Source: Paralichthys olivaceus (lineage: Eukaryota > Chordata > Actinopteri > Pleuronectiformes > Paralichthyidae). Taken from it: DNA of 64,000 bases. A model generated the notes under the pieces. That model searched no databases. It was not told the DNA's origin and was given only the letters and a program-made list of their open reading frames with translations. Location of the stretch: assembly GCF_024713975.1 (NCBI RefSeq), contig NC_091106.1, positions 13,914,501 through 13,978,500 on the forward strand, given 5' to 3'. This document shows positions 52,501 through 64,000 of this stretch, piece by piece; position 1 is the first letter of the stretch; every line of letters begins with the position of its first letter. The position numbers and the translations under genes are program-made.

Positions 52501-55500
52501 GAGTGCGGTTTGCTCTCAGATGGAGCATTCAGAAGTCAAACCCTGACACTAAATCAGATTATACAATACAGAGAAGTCTCCAGATAAAATCTATTTAATC
52601 TGAGGTAGCAACCTGCCAACAATCTCGTCTTCTCCAATACTGATTACAACGAGGGCACAGTCCATTTTTGACTGTTGCCCTCCCTTCACTTAATATTTAA
52701 ACAGAAGCACTCAGACATCAGTGGGTCAGATTAAATATTTACCTAATTCTTACGAGTCTGGACACAAATGCTGCTTTTATTATTGTGAACAAATCAATCA
52801 ATAAAACTATAAAATGATCAGTGGCTCAGTTTTTCAAGTGTATTGCTTATTGATGTTGTTTTAAGTGGAACACTGGCAGCCTTGTTGTTAAAGTGGTTAA
52901 AAATGTAAAAAAATGCTACAGTCAAGTACATTCACGACAATAGAAGTGTTTAGCAAACATTTTCATTAAATGTGGACAGTCTTACTTCTTTCAGAGAGGA
53001 CAGACAGGAAAGGGCAGTGTTGTTGACTGGTAGAGTTTTGGTTGTTGGGACACTCGGGCTGTGATTGCTCTCTGAAGGGATCTTTTCACTCAGTTTATTG
53101 GGCCATTTCACTGCAATGCTCACATCTGTGTATTCTGTGGGAGTGAGAGACACAAACTTGTAAAGCCCTTTTAAAACACATGCACTCACATAAGAGGTGG
53201 GCGGGGTCACAGGGGCGTCACGGAGGCCTGCAGGACCAAAAAACCCAAACCTGGGGGTAAACAAGTCATGGGACTGGGAGGGAGTCGCGACATAAATTAC
53301 AGTTGGCATCTCTTCCCATTACACTGAATGTTTGACATTGTCTCACCTGAGACGATCGCTCACGCACAGCCGCGCAGATTCACTGAAGCGTGTCCTTCAC
53401 AAGGTCTCCGTCGACTGGGAGACAGGGAGCGATTCTGCAGTTTGGGCAGGCCTCAAGTTCATGTTGAATGCCATGCAGTGTGTCCTTAATGAGGGAGAGA
53501 GGAGATTAGCCTGTTTGCCTGCTGGAGCCTAAAAGATTAGACGATAGCAGGATGAGATAAAATGGTGTGTGTGTGTATTTGTGAGTTTGTGTTTCTGGAG
53601 AGGCCAAGGAGCCGGGGATTGTGGAAACAAAGCTGATGTTTCAAAGTGGTGGCGCGATCGACGCCCTGAGAGCCACGCTGATAGCAGGGTTAATGAGCAT
53701 TCAACATTATAAACAACACTTCACAGTAAAATGCAATGTTTTAAGGTTGAGGGGAACCAGACTGCCTTAAAGTTCAAATTAAAAGTTTCCCTTCACTGTA
53801 AAATATTTTAATTAACTCGTTTTCTATCATGAAGGACTGGTAGTGAGGGAGAAAAGGATTACACTAACGCTACACTAGTGAGCAAAATGTCAAGTATTAA
53901 AAAATCGTCTGTCCATCTGTCCGTCCATCCATTATCTATACCGCTTATACCGTACACCCTGGTCACCAGTGTAGACAAACAACCATTCATATTGACATTA
54001 CGGTCAATTCAGTGTCTCTGATCAACCTAACCCTATCTGTATGTCTTCGTTGGGAGGAAGCTGGAGTATCCGGTAAAAACCCACAGACACGGGGAGAAAA
54101 TGCAAACTCCACACAGAATGGCCCAGGAAATGTCAAATAATTTTCAGTCTGTTGTGAAGGTTTTATCTTTGTTCTGTACTTCTACTTCTGAGTCTCTGGA
54201 TTGCATGCGTCCAAAGTATGTTTTAAAGTTGAACAGGTACTTTAACTTTAATTGAAAAAATGTCCCTTCCCTCAACGATAGAAAATGATGCAGGTCCTTG
54301 TGCTGCTGCAGGACACATTTTGACCGTCACTTTGTCGCCTGCACTCATAATTGGAAGAATCTCCCTCCTTCCTGTTCATTAATGTAGAGAAAGCAGGATG
54401 TACTGTATAGTGTTTTGTGTTAGCGTTTCCCCCCAAGAAGCTGGAGGTAATGCAATCACGTAAAAAATGGGACTCATGTGGCTGCGACCTAACAACACAG
54501 CCAGCTAACGACACAGCCATGTGAATACATGTGGCATTGATCAGTGTCAGCAGACAAAAATGTCTCAGTGGGGACACACGAGAGAAAGTCTGTGTCAATC
54601 ATCTCCACAAACTGAGCAGACAGCTTCAGGCATTATTCATTTTTCATCCCCCAGGCAGCAGTTTATTCTGACATGGAAAGTTTATGGCATGGGGGAAAAA
54701 TAACATTCTGTGTGGAGCAGAATAATGTGGGTTATGTCACTTTATTCTAATGTTGTGGAGAATGCCATTAAAGTGAAATTTCAGACTTGTCATATAAAGT
54801 TGCAATGATCTCATTTAATCCATATTGGCATATATACTATATGCAATATGGCAGCAGCTCCAAACACAGTTGTTGATGTTATGCGTACAACTTTTTATTT
54901 AAAAAAAAAAAGAAATATTCCCTTTTCTCCTTCTTAACTAAATCAAATGAAACAACGTGGAAATGGAAAAAATATTCCTAGCACAAACTGTATTGCTCTC
55001 TGCTTGTTTATGTCTGTCAAAGATGGTCACATCAAGTCATTGCTTTACTCCAGCAGTTTAGTATTAATGTTTGGAGACACATGCAGGAAACAATGTTGGC
55101 AACAGAGGGTGAGAGATTCTGACTTTAGTCCCTGCTTTTGGTTCAAGTTCCAAAAATACTGGATCCTACACTTCCCATAATGCAATCCATCTTTTATTAC
55201 AGTTGGGTTATGCTTAAACAGAACCAGTTCCTTCAACATGTTGTCCAACAACTACAAAAACTATAATTGTTTCCAAATGGCCACACTCAGGCAGCCATCA
55301 TAGAGCAGCGAAACCTGATTTGTTATGGATGAGGAGGGGTTATGGGGATGAGTACACATGTTCAGACAGTCACTCCTGGAGGACATTCATAAACTGCTTT
55401 CAGACATGCACTGTATTCCGGATGATCTCCTGAAATGTTCATTTTCACGAAACTTTTCCAGCCAGTCCCCTGTGTCCAGAGAATGTCCGAGTGAGCTCAT

Positions 55501-58500
55501 GTGAGAATACAGCGGGACAATGTTCAGAAAACAGCAAGCGAGGGGGCGTGTTGATGAAATTTCTAACAAGCAACGGCAGAAAAGAAAAACGCTGAAGACG
55601 TCAACTTGGAAAGACAACGAGATTCGAGAGCTTTTGACAATAAAACCTTACATCGATATCAGTGCTCTGTAAACAAAAAGGATTTCTGCAGTGGAATTTA
55701 TACGTCATGTGATGCATCCTGCCTGCTCAACCCAGGCACCACCCCTTACCTGAAAGCTCTGGACATTTCACTGTTGTTGAAAACACAGAAATATGAAAAA
55801 TAGATTCAAAATACAGTGTGAAGTTTATGTGAATATCAGATTGCCCTGCTTGATAAACAGCCAAGTCTTTAAAATTCTGTAACCCCAGTTTGTGTGATAA
55901 CCTTGATGTCATCACCAGCACTCCGTGAACCAGAGAAGACATTACACAGTTGTTTTCTGGTGAACAGACTCCGACATATAAAATTGTTGGATTCTGTGCT
56001 ATTTCTCCTCCTCACTTGGGCCGACGCAAATCCTGTCTCTTGTTTGATTCCAGAGCTTCTGTTTACCCCCCGCCCCCTTCCTTGTGGCACAGGGTTTGGT
56101 TGCCATGGCACCCAGCTGGGTATTCATGCCGCGTATGACAAAGGGTGTAATGTCGGTGGCCCCGTGTTAGATTACAGGAACACTGAGGTCCGTTCCCCCT
56201 GGAGAGAAGATGGTTACAACAGCGAACCTCCTCAGTGGTCACGCCTGCTAATGTTAGACTCAATAAACACTAATCCTTCACTCGGCCCATCCTTCGGTTA
56301 CACAGACATTTTCCCACATATAAAAACTCTGTAGGTTTATTAATGTCTTCTGTTTTTCACCTATTGCCAGTCTCTCTTGTCTGTTGAATGTTGTAGTCCG
56401 TACCACTACCAGAGCGTAAAGAATTGACTGGTATGTGGGAAAACATGCTCTTGCTTGATCCTATTTCTGTTTTAAACTCCTTTACGAGTACAGATTATGT
56501 TCGCCAGTGTTAGACAGGATATCCTGCTCTGATCCAGGACGTGGTGAGAGAAGAGGAGATAATGGTCAATGCAGCCAAACTACCTTTGTGTATTAGCTCC
56601 ACCAAGGAGGTCATTATCAGTATTCCACAAAAACCACGAGACAGATTGACCACAAATCTTAGTGGAAGGATGGGTCAGGGAAAATCCATACATTTTTGTT
56701 GTGGATCCGGATCAGCAATCCAGGAATTTGTCCTTATCAGTGAGAGATAAGGAGTTTTTCATCATTTTCAAGTTTAGGGGGCTGTTGGGCCTTGGCGGAG
56801 GTGTGTGCTCTTCACTACTTAGTGTATTAAGTCCCTGTAATCAAAATATTTTATTTGCCTTCCTCCCCTCTGACCAGCCCATATCCCTGCTGACCTTTTG
56901 ACTGCTGTGTTTAAGTGGTTGCTATGTGGACAGGCTGCTGCTCCTATAGGAAGTCAACAACAATGAGGAGCAAAAGTCAGCAGCATTAATTCACTGCCCA
57001 GGGAGACAGTTATTGAGATATCCGTGCCGAGGTTTAGTCAGATTAACGTCCTCTGCTGGAGCTGGGGGAAGGCAGATGTTTTTTTACAATCCCTCTGTGT
57101 GTCGTAGGATCAGTTTTACAAAGAAAGACCTCTGTCTGTGAGACTTATGGGCCTCATGTGAGCTCACTGTGCTGGTAATAGTTTTTTTTGTTGTTTTTTT
57201 TTACTGACCGAGCTTGACATATTGCTTACAGAGAATAGTGCGTTTTCAATTTAACTGAACACAAATGAGCATCAGTTTGATTCATTTCAGCAAGTTAAAA
57301 AACTACTGTGGTCAGTGTTGCCAGATTGGGCGATTTTCCACCTAGTTGCTTTCCAAGTTGCCAGTTGGATGCTGTTTTTCTAAAGTTAGGTTCAAGTAAT
57401 TTTTGGGTGGTCTGTGATGATTTTGGTTTCTTTTTGTTGACTATTTTCCCATAGATTGACCTTTTCTCCTTCACTGATTAGTTAAATATAACGACTGTTA
57501 ACTGATCACCATCTAAACAAAATAAAGGTATGGTTTAGTTTAATAAATTGAGCCATTCCCCCAGTTCAAATTAATATTGTAGCTCTGAGATAAAAGATTT
57601 GTTAAAATATCCATGTTTGTGTGGGTCAGGAGGGAGAGAGGGTCGGTGGTTCTTGGGCAAGATACTGAACCCCAAATTGACATTGTATGAATGGTGTGAT
57701 AGAATTTTGTATGAATGGGGTTTGTACTGTTAAGAATTTTGAGGGATTGATAAGATTGGAGAAGCAAATACAGTCCATTTACCATTCATATAAACAAATA
57801 TGTTAAATATAAACTTAATGAAAGAGTTAATGAAGCGACTATTTTTACGGTGATTGGGCGGGTTGGTGATTGGGCAGGTCATAGGTGGCTCAGGCTCCGT
57901 TTCGTCAGCCTGTGGGGCTTCATTGGTTGTAATAAACCATTTGGGTGTATACACATCTCTTGTCAAATAAAACAAACATCAGTAGACTTGCCTGGATCCA
58001 TCAGCGCGGTATGCGTGTGTTCTGTTACGCTTCACCATGGCAGATATTTGATTAGTTGTTTATTTTTCCTGCGTCGGACATAAGTGGTTCAAGTGTGACG
58101 GTTGTAAATGTTTGGTTTACATCAAGTGTGAGCCTGGTGGTGTTTTCACTGAAAGCCCTGGAGATGATGGGAGAATCACTCACACACTCCACATGGTGAA
58201 GAGTGAATTCACACAGTTACACAACTGGAAACGTGGAATCACAAGGGGCCAATGTGTCAAAAACAAAAAACTTTTTTACTCATGTTTGGACTTATATCGG
58301 ATTCTATTATTATTAATAAAATATAGCAGGTGGAGTGTGATCATGGACCATTTTTTCACATCAAGTTATTTTTATTAACTTATCTCCACTTACACTCTTT
58401 ATGAACCTGACACTGGTGCAGTGTAGCTCATTAACTAAAACCAATTTTCCAGTCCTGTGGGTAAGGTTAAGTCTTTGCCCTTGTTTTTCACGAGGGGAGT

Positions 58501-61500
58501 TTTTGTGTGTATTCAGCCCAGATACTAATCATTCATCAGCAATGGGATCTGATGTGTTTTGGTGGTTTCAGTTTACTTCACATTAGTAAACATCACTATC
58601 TCTGCTTTGTAGCTGCTTTCAGAGCTGCATTGAATAATCTGTTGTTATGCAGGGGGGCTGTGAGAATGCAAACGTCCGAGCTAGTCGCTGCGGACATTCT
58701 CCAGAGTTTTCCCTGACAGCCACCTGGTAAAAACTGTAGAATATCCAAATAAGCCCATGTGTGAATACAGTGGGATATTGCCGGAGAATTAGTGAGCAAG
58801 TTGTTGCGTTGATGACATTTCTAACATGCAACATACAAAAAAACCCAGAAAGAAAACAAAGAGGTGCAATACATGTAGAAGACGCAGACGAAGTTTGCAA
58901 CTTGGAAAGACAATGAGATTTGAGTGCTCTTGGTGATAAGGGTTGTCGCCAGTTTCGATGTGCTATGATAAAAAATGTGTGATTTCCACAGGAGTTTTTA
59001 TGTCATGTGCTGCCTCCTGCATGCTCTACCCAGGCGCCACCCTTCACCTGAAAGCTGTGTATATTTTTCTGTTGATGTGGACAAACTCTTGCTGCACATG
59101 TGAAAGACAAACTCCAGACCCCATTTTCCGGAGTTCATGTGGATAATATGGAGACAGTGATTTCAGTATTTTGAATGATAATGATCTTTTGTATAAAAAA
59201 AAAAAGATTTTCAAAGTCTCCAGGATCTAAGAACATATCTTTTCATTTCCCTTTAATATTGATGTGCAGGGCTTTGCAATTCTTACTGTAGTTATGCACA
59301 GCAAAAAAAACTGTCTCTGAACATGATGACACTCAAAGATAACAAATCAGTGTGAAACTCCACATTCAATTTCAATGCATCCAGGGTTCTTCCTGGTAGG
59401 CTTTGCACAAAAAAATATTTTTTCCTGAATGAACTTAAGCACCACATGTTGCTTTAATTGTTTTTCCGTGCGTGAAACTGCCTTGATTGTTTTTGATACT
59501 CTAATAAAATGTCTCTAAAATGTCCGTTTAGCTTTAAAAGCAGCTTAGTTTTATGGAAAGCCTTGTGGCTTCTGTCTAATGTGCTTTGTTTGCATGTCAG
59601 AGGAATATTGTCCGCTCACTGAGGGATTGTAACGTGAGGTAGATGTAAATAAAATGAGTTTCCCGCAATTTTAACAAAGACAAAATATTTCTGTCTTTTC
59701 TCTTAGTTCACTTCTAGTGATGTGTTTGTATAAGGGCACCTCCTAGACATGTGGGGCAGTGTGATACGGGGGCAGGATATGTGATCTACCCAGCAGGCAG
59801 CGCTGTGGTCGTTTCTGTGGGAGTAATGGAATTCTGTGGTCTGTCCCAGAACTGATGGAATTTCAAAAGCAGTCAGGCATGGTTCATATAACTCACATAA
59901 ATAGACCACCTCGGTCATGATTTAGAGGGTGGTTAGGGGAGGAATGTCAACTTCAGTACTTGGAGTTGTTTTCTCTGGCGGGCAGCACGAGTCAGAGAGA
60001 GGGGCTTCTCTAACCCAGGTGTGTTTGTGTGTACTGCAGCAGGCCCACCTGTTTCTCACTCTGTCATCTGCTGGTGTTTGTTTCAGGTGACCTGTCCCCG
60101 GTGCAGATGTCCCCCGTCCCCCAGTCTCAGTTCATTCCCCTGGCCGAAGTGTTGTGCTCGGTCATCTCAGATATGAACTCCTCCCAAATCATCGTCAACC
60201 AGGAGGCACTTGTCAACTACATGAGCAAAGCCCACCCAGGTAATCCAATAAAATATTGGCACATCTTTCTTTATAAAGGAATATTTCATCATTTTCGTTT
60301 TGCGTGCTTATTCACTTTCTGACAGGGTTTTAGATTACAAGCTTTATAAAGCTCATATGATCCAAGTTTAGCAAAAACACTGACCTAGTTCAGACAGAAA
60401 AACCTTTAAGAAAAAGTGTGGCACATAACCCCCTGTCAGGTTTGCTTAAATCAAAAAAAGCTAAATGTATTGTATGAACTAGGTAGAGAGCAGAGCCACT
60501 CCAAGACCCAACAGTCCCTTATCATTATGTATTATAAATTTATTATAGATTCAGATTTTTACACCCAATTGCACAAACTCAGCCCCCCAAAAAAGAATAT
60601 CCATATAGATTCATTAATTACTTTTCTTGTCCTTATTATTATGAGTAGAGAAATCAGTGAATATGAAAAAAGCCTCACAATGGTAAAGAAAGTGGGGGAA
60701 AAACTCCTGGATCTGCCCTCTGATGTGGATCTCCATCAAAATGGAAAGGTTTCTTTCCTGACCGATACTGCATCCTTCCACCGAGTTTCGTGGGAAATAG
60801 TTCCTGCGCAATCCTGCTAACTGACAGACAAACGCATACAGACATTCAACCTCCTTGACGAAGATAATTACAGTTTGTTATTGTAGGATAGTTTACGTGC
60901 CAGACTTTTTCTTGGCCAGACAGAAAACAGGCAAAGTAATAAGAAATAATTTGGAATGTAAACCCCCGTTGGTTTTGCCTGACTCAAAAAAGCAAAATGT
61001 ACTGTGTCAATTATTGATCTTGTTGGGTTTTGTCATAATTGCATAGAGCCAGGTGCATTGTTTCCCCATTTTCAGTCTTTGGGCAGAGCTAAATGGCTGC
61101 TGGCTTCATGTGTAACAGACGCAGGTGAAGACATATGTTAAATGGTATTATTAGACTAACTTTATCCCTAAACCAGAAACTATTTTCTCTCTTGCCAGTC
61201 TCTTGTCCTAAACTTGCCTTTCTGTGTCTCAGGGATAACCATCCCCACTCAGGACATCCTCTATAATGCTCTGGGCACTCTGATCAAGGAACGCAAGATT
61301 TACCATACAGGCGAGGGCTACTTCATCGTCACTCCTCAAACCTATTTTATCACTAACAACATCGTCCGTGAGAAGAGTTGGTGGACGTCTGGATCAGCAG
61401 ATGACCCTCCCTCTCCTCCTCCCATTACTTACCTACTGAGCAACGATGCCTGCGTGGAGAGCACCCAGTCACTCCCAGTGGCACACTGCAAGTCCTGCAG

Positions 61501-63888
61501 CTGCTTCAGCCCTCTCCAAACACCCACTAATATCACCTCTGCTACTGTTACAGCCACCGTGTCTCCATCCACTGTCCCAGACCAACATTCGGTCTCTGTC
61601 TCCATAAGTGAGTGCACAGGTAAGAGCTTGAAGTGGCCTCGACCGCTGGATCACAAACCCACGGTGCAGCATCAGTCCACCTCCACGGCCGCAGACTGTC
61701 AGGCAAGTGAGATCAGCAAAAATACAGCTTCCACTAATGCCACTGTTCGCAAAGAAAAGGACAACAAGCCAGGGAGGAAGTTTGGTCTCAGTATGTTCTG
61801 GAGGAATGGAGGGAAGAAAGAGAAGCCAAAGAAAGAATATGCATCTTTCTCAGGTCAGTTTCCTCCAGAGGAATGGCCAGTGAGAGACGAGGATGACCTG
61901 AACAACTTACCTCGTGACCTAGAGCACGCGATCATCAAACGCATCAACCCTGAGCTGACGGTGGACAATTTGACTCGCCACACGGTCCTAATGAAGAAGC
62001 TAGAGGAGAGGAGAGAGAGGGGGATAGACAGAGTGTTAGAGAGGGGTCTGGATAAAGATGATAAGGGAGTAGACAAGGGAATGTCCACTGAGATCCTAGC
62101 ATTCTCAAAACCCAGGCACCATCACTCCTCTAAGGCAGCGGCAGGAAAAAGATCTGCTCTGAAGGCTTCACGCAGCAAGAGGAGGGCCCACTCATCCAGA
62201 GAGAAGCAAAGGGAAAGAGAGAAGGAGAGGGTTAAGAGTAAGGTTCCCATATGTGCGGACAATTATCCAGAGGGGGACGATTTGATCCCTACTCGGCTCA
62301 GAGTGGAAATCCCTGTTGATGAACCAGATCAAGTGGAAGAAGGTGGAGTTGTCGAGGGAAAATCTCTTTATAAGAAACGCATTGAAAACCCTTTCCAGAC
62401 CCAGCCAATCAAAGACCCGGCTGATGCTGCTATTCCCGCCACCAACAGAGAGCAGAGAAGACGAGAGGTGAAAGAGGGCAAGGCCTCGGGGCCAGGCAGG
62501 AAGGAGCGAACGAGTCACCGCTCGAAATCCTGGGATCCGCATCGGGCCAAAGTTAACGCAACAGACGGAGAGCCCGTAGGGAAATCCCCGACATCTGACG
62601 ACAGGTACGACTATGTGCATGACAAGGAATTCGCTGTTGATCATCTGCTCCAAGCAGACACAAAACTCAACAGAGAGCTCCCGCTGGACTACAGCTCAGC
62701 CTACCCACAGAGCAGCACCCTGCGGATAGACGACAAGGTCCGACATCAGAGGGAGGGAACTGGCAAGAAAAGCTGGGAGAGAGACTGCAAAAATGCACCT
62801 TTTCAGGAGGTCAAACACAATACTGTGCCAGACCAAACTGTAGCTGAGAGCCTGTCTAGCGACCAACAATACTCAAATACTAAGAGCAATCTCCCTACAC
62901 CTGTCGTAAACCACTCATATGACACAACACTGCCCTGGCCCAAGCCCTCTTTGCAGAGGAAACACTCGCTCAGACTCTCTAACCCACAGAGGGATGATCT
63001 ACCAAGGCCTGATGAACTTTTTTCACATCAGCAGACCTGTGATACTCCAGCCACCCAGGAGCAACAGGAAATCAGAGCTGTCTCTATCAGTTGTAGAGAA
63101 CAAAGGGTCATGAGCCAGGGAGAAAGGTCTGAGCTGATAGCCGAGAGCAATCCCTCCATAACAGACGCTGATGGATTGATAGAAGACGACTACAGGCTCT
63201 ATGAGAGAGCAGACGAGCGGGAGGACGAGGACGCCTGCAGCTCCCTGTGTCTCAATGAGGAGGAGATTATTGATGTGACAAATGCGTACAGAGCAGACTA
63301 CCGCGGTCACCAGCTGGTTTATCATAGCCGTGAATCTGATTTGCAATATCAGGGACACCACAGTCACTATTACAACTCCAACCTCCACCAACCACAAGAC
63401 TCAGGGGACAGCACTGTGAAAGATCTCATCCCCCCAGCAACCCAGAGGGCATCTTCCCTCAGCCCCGCCAGAGTTGAAGAGACCAGCTGGAGGCTCCGTC
63501 ATCACCATCAGAAGACTCGATCACCAGGGGCCCAAAGTGGATCCAGCCCAAGGCAAGGCACGTCCATCCAGGGGGAAAGGCCCCATGAGATGAACCTCGA
63601 TTTGGATTGTCCCGAACCATCTGAAGTTGCAGACAGCAGCATCTTCGACTACTGCCAGACCAGCGAGATCGAGTCAGACACAGAGACCGTACGCAAGTCT
63701 GCTGACGAGGGCGACGGCGAATCTGCTCATTGGGCGGTCGAGGTGGGGGAGGACGACTTTGACGAGACGTGTGTTCCTCCGACTCGCAGGGCTGTTGTGG
63801 GCATGCCCGGCGGAGCGAGAAGGGCAGAGATCGGGGAAATGGGAGAAAACCAGAGTATCACAGGAGACAGTGGTATCGATTCTCCTCG
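43576..63888 (+). CDS. stox1: STOX1, storkhead-box winged-helix protein (3' partial, last exon outside window)
   Basis: STOX1 is a FOX-like winged-helix DNA-binding protein of nucleus and cytoplasm, linked in mammals to trophoblast and mitochondrial control. Three coding exons are visible: 43576-43900, 60087-60239 and 61233-63888. Phases agree (1, 1, 2), and the last ends in a GTGAGT donor at 63889. Exon 1 encodes the conserved head ([29 protein letters not shown]). Exon 2 continues with [20 protein letters not shown]. Exon 3 starts with the winged-helix core [20 protein letters not shown], then [16 protein letters not shown]. Further conserved blocks are [36 protein letters not shown] and the terminal GDSGIDSPR. 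About 1044 residues are present, slightly more than full human STOX1 as remembered. The middle of exon 3 is Ser/Arg/Glu-rich and probably disordered. The ATG at 43576 is the first in this frame giving the conserved head. Confidence 0.95.
43901..48470. other. stox1 intron 1, left part
   Basis: No gene is recognised. A GC-rich block at 45780-46080 and a balanced-composition stretch at 46700-46950 stand out from AT-rich surroundings. Confidence 0.5.
48475..48800. repeat. Teleost dispersed short repeat in stox1 intron 1
   Basis: The words ATAGACTCTATAAACATGGA, GACATGACAGCTCC, AAAGCGAAGCCAAAGTG and GTTTGACAGCTGAGTCTGAC occur in the order of a common fish interspersed repeat (by recollection). Confidence 0.55.
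48800..53915. other. stox1 intron 1, middle part
   Basis: AT-rich, with a palindromic TA-rich run at 51041-51063. A 147-codon open frame at 49735-50178 has no recognisable features. No exon or RNA gene is identified. Confidence 0.45.
53918..54130 (+). repeat. Degenerate LINE/SINE-derived repeat, second copy
   Basis: CCGTCCATCCATTATCTATA, GACAAACAACCATTCATATT, ATGTCTTCGTTGGGAGGAAG, ACACGGGGAGAAAATGCAAA and CTCCACACAGAATGGCCC mark the same family as 37436-37680, with the right half better preserved here. Confidence 0.7.
55395..55800 (+). repeat. Dispersed element A, copy 1 (stox1 intron 1)
   Basis: Shares long ordered blocks with 58605-59150: ACTTGGAAAGACAACGAGAT, TTTCTAACAAGCAAC, CGTCATGTGATGCATCCTGC and CCTGAAAGCT. 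No coding capacity is evident. Confidence 0.7.
56580..56825 (+). repeat. Dispersed teleost repeat, copy 3 (sense)
   Basis: Contains AGCTCCACCAAGGAGGTCAT, CTTAGTGGAAGGATGGG and GTGGATCCGGATCAG, and ends with GGCTGTTGGGCCTTGGCGGA. Same family and orientation as 10600-10935. Confidence 0.75.
58605..59150 (+). repeat. Dispersed element A, copy 2 (stox1 intron 1)
   Basis: Ordered matches to 55395-55800, including ACTTGGAAAGACAATGAGAT, ATTTCTAACATGCAAC, TGTCATGTGCTGCCTCCTGC and CACCTGAAAGCT. Same orientation, about 3.2 kb apart. Confidence 0.7.
60655..60870 (-). repeat. Dispersed teleost repeat, copy 4 (antisense), stox1 intron 2
   Basis: TCACAATGGTAAAGAAAGTG, AACTCCTGGATCTGCCC, TCCTTCCACCGAGTTTCGTG and CCTCCTTGACGAAGATAATT are the reverse-strand counterpart of the copies at 10600 and 56580. 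Intron 2 (60240-61232) holds nothing else recognisable. Confidence 0.75.
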
Positions 63889-64000
63889 GTGAGTGCCTCT
63901 CTTTAGAGTTTGTTCATATTAGCTGCAATAAGACACTGATATTTCATCATAGCCCAGGGGTATCTTGTCACAGCCATTGACCTTTGTGAAACTGAGACAG

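Noticed and set aside
55894..56334. 146-codon open frame in stox1 intron 1
   Set aside because: It starts with GTG rather than ATG, has no known motif, and partly follows a repeat.
61429..63397. Minus-strand open frames opposite stox1 exon 3
   Set aside because: Antisense shadows of a long coding exon; no independent evidence.

Overview
This window is a stretch of ray-finned fish nuclear DNA, probably from a percomorph teleost. Every protein gene is split by GT-AG introns (one junction looks like GC-AG), the proteins are vertebrate orthologues, and the non-coding DNA is full of short elements typical of teleost genomes. There is no bacterial, viral or organellar content, and I see no CRISPR array or tRNA gene.

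Layout, left to right. (1) 285-4636, + strand: the 3' part of an eIF4E-1 family gene, most like the eIF4E-1B paralogue; its first exon lies before the window. (2) 7546-11818, - strand: a complete seven-exon gene for a TMEM150/DRAM (Frag1) family membrane protein, converging on eif4e. (3) 13520-16750, + strand: complete nfu1, the mitochondrial iron-sulfur scaffold, head to head with the previous gene. (4) 19805-30466, + strand: complete ccar1 in 25 coding exons encoding 1260 residues. It hosts a C/D box snoRNA matching SNORD98 in one intron and has one apparent GC-AG intron. (5) 30467-43575: about 13 kb with no recognisable gene. (6) 43576 to beyond the window end, + strand: stox1 exon 1, a first intron of about 16 kb, exon 2, the giant exon 3 and the donor site leading to a last exon outside the window.

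The genes do not form a pathway. Their roles are translation initiation (eIF4E), membrane or autophagy-linked function (TMEM150/DRAM family), mitochondrial Fe-S maturation (NFU1), transcription co-activation and apoptosis signalling (CCAR1), and winged-helix DNA binding (STOX1). The ccar1-stox1 adjacency matches the human 10q21-q22 neighbourhood as I recall it; the nfu1 and eif4e neighbours do not.

The best-supported items beyond the protein genes are the intronic SNORD98 (its guide is complementary to 18S rRNA), the GC-AG junction that would truncate CCAR1 if unspliced, a long fold-back element near 34.2-34.7 kb, and a polyglutamine insertion in CCAR1. I did not find a convincing new biological system. 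Exon limits were set by hand from splice sites, reading phase and remembered family sequences; no alignment or expression data were available.
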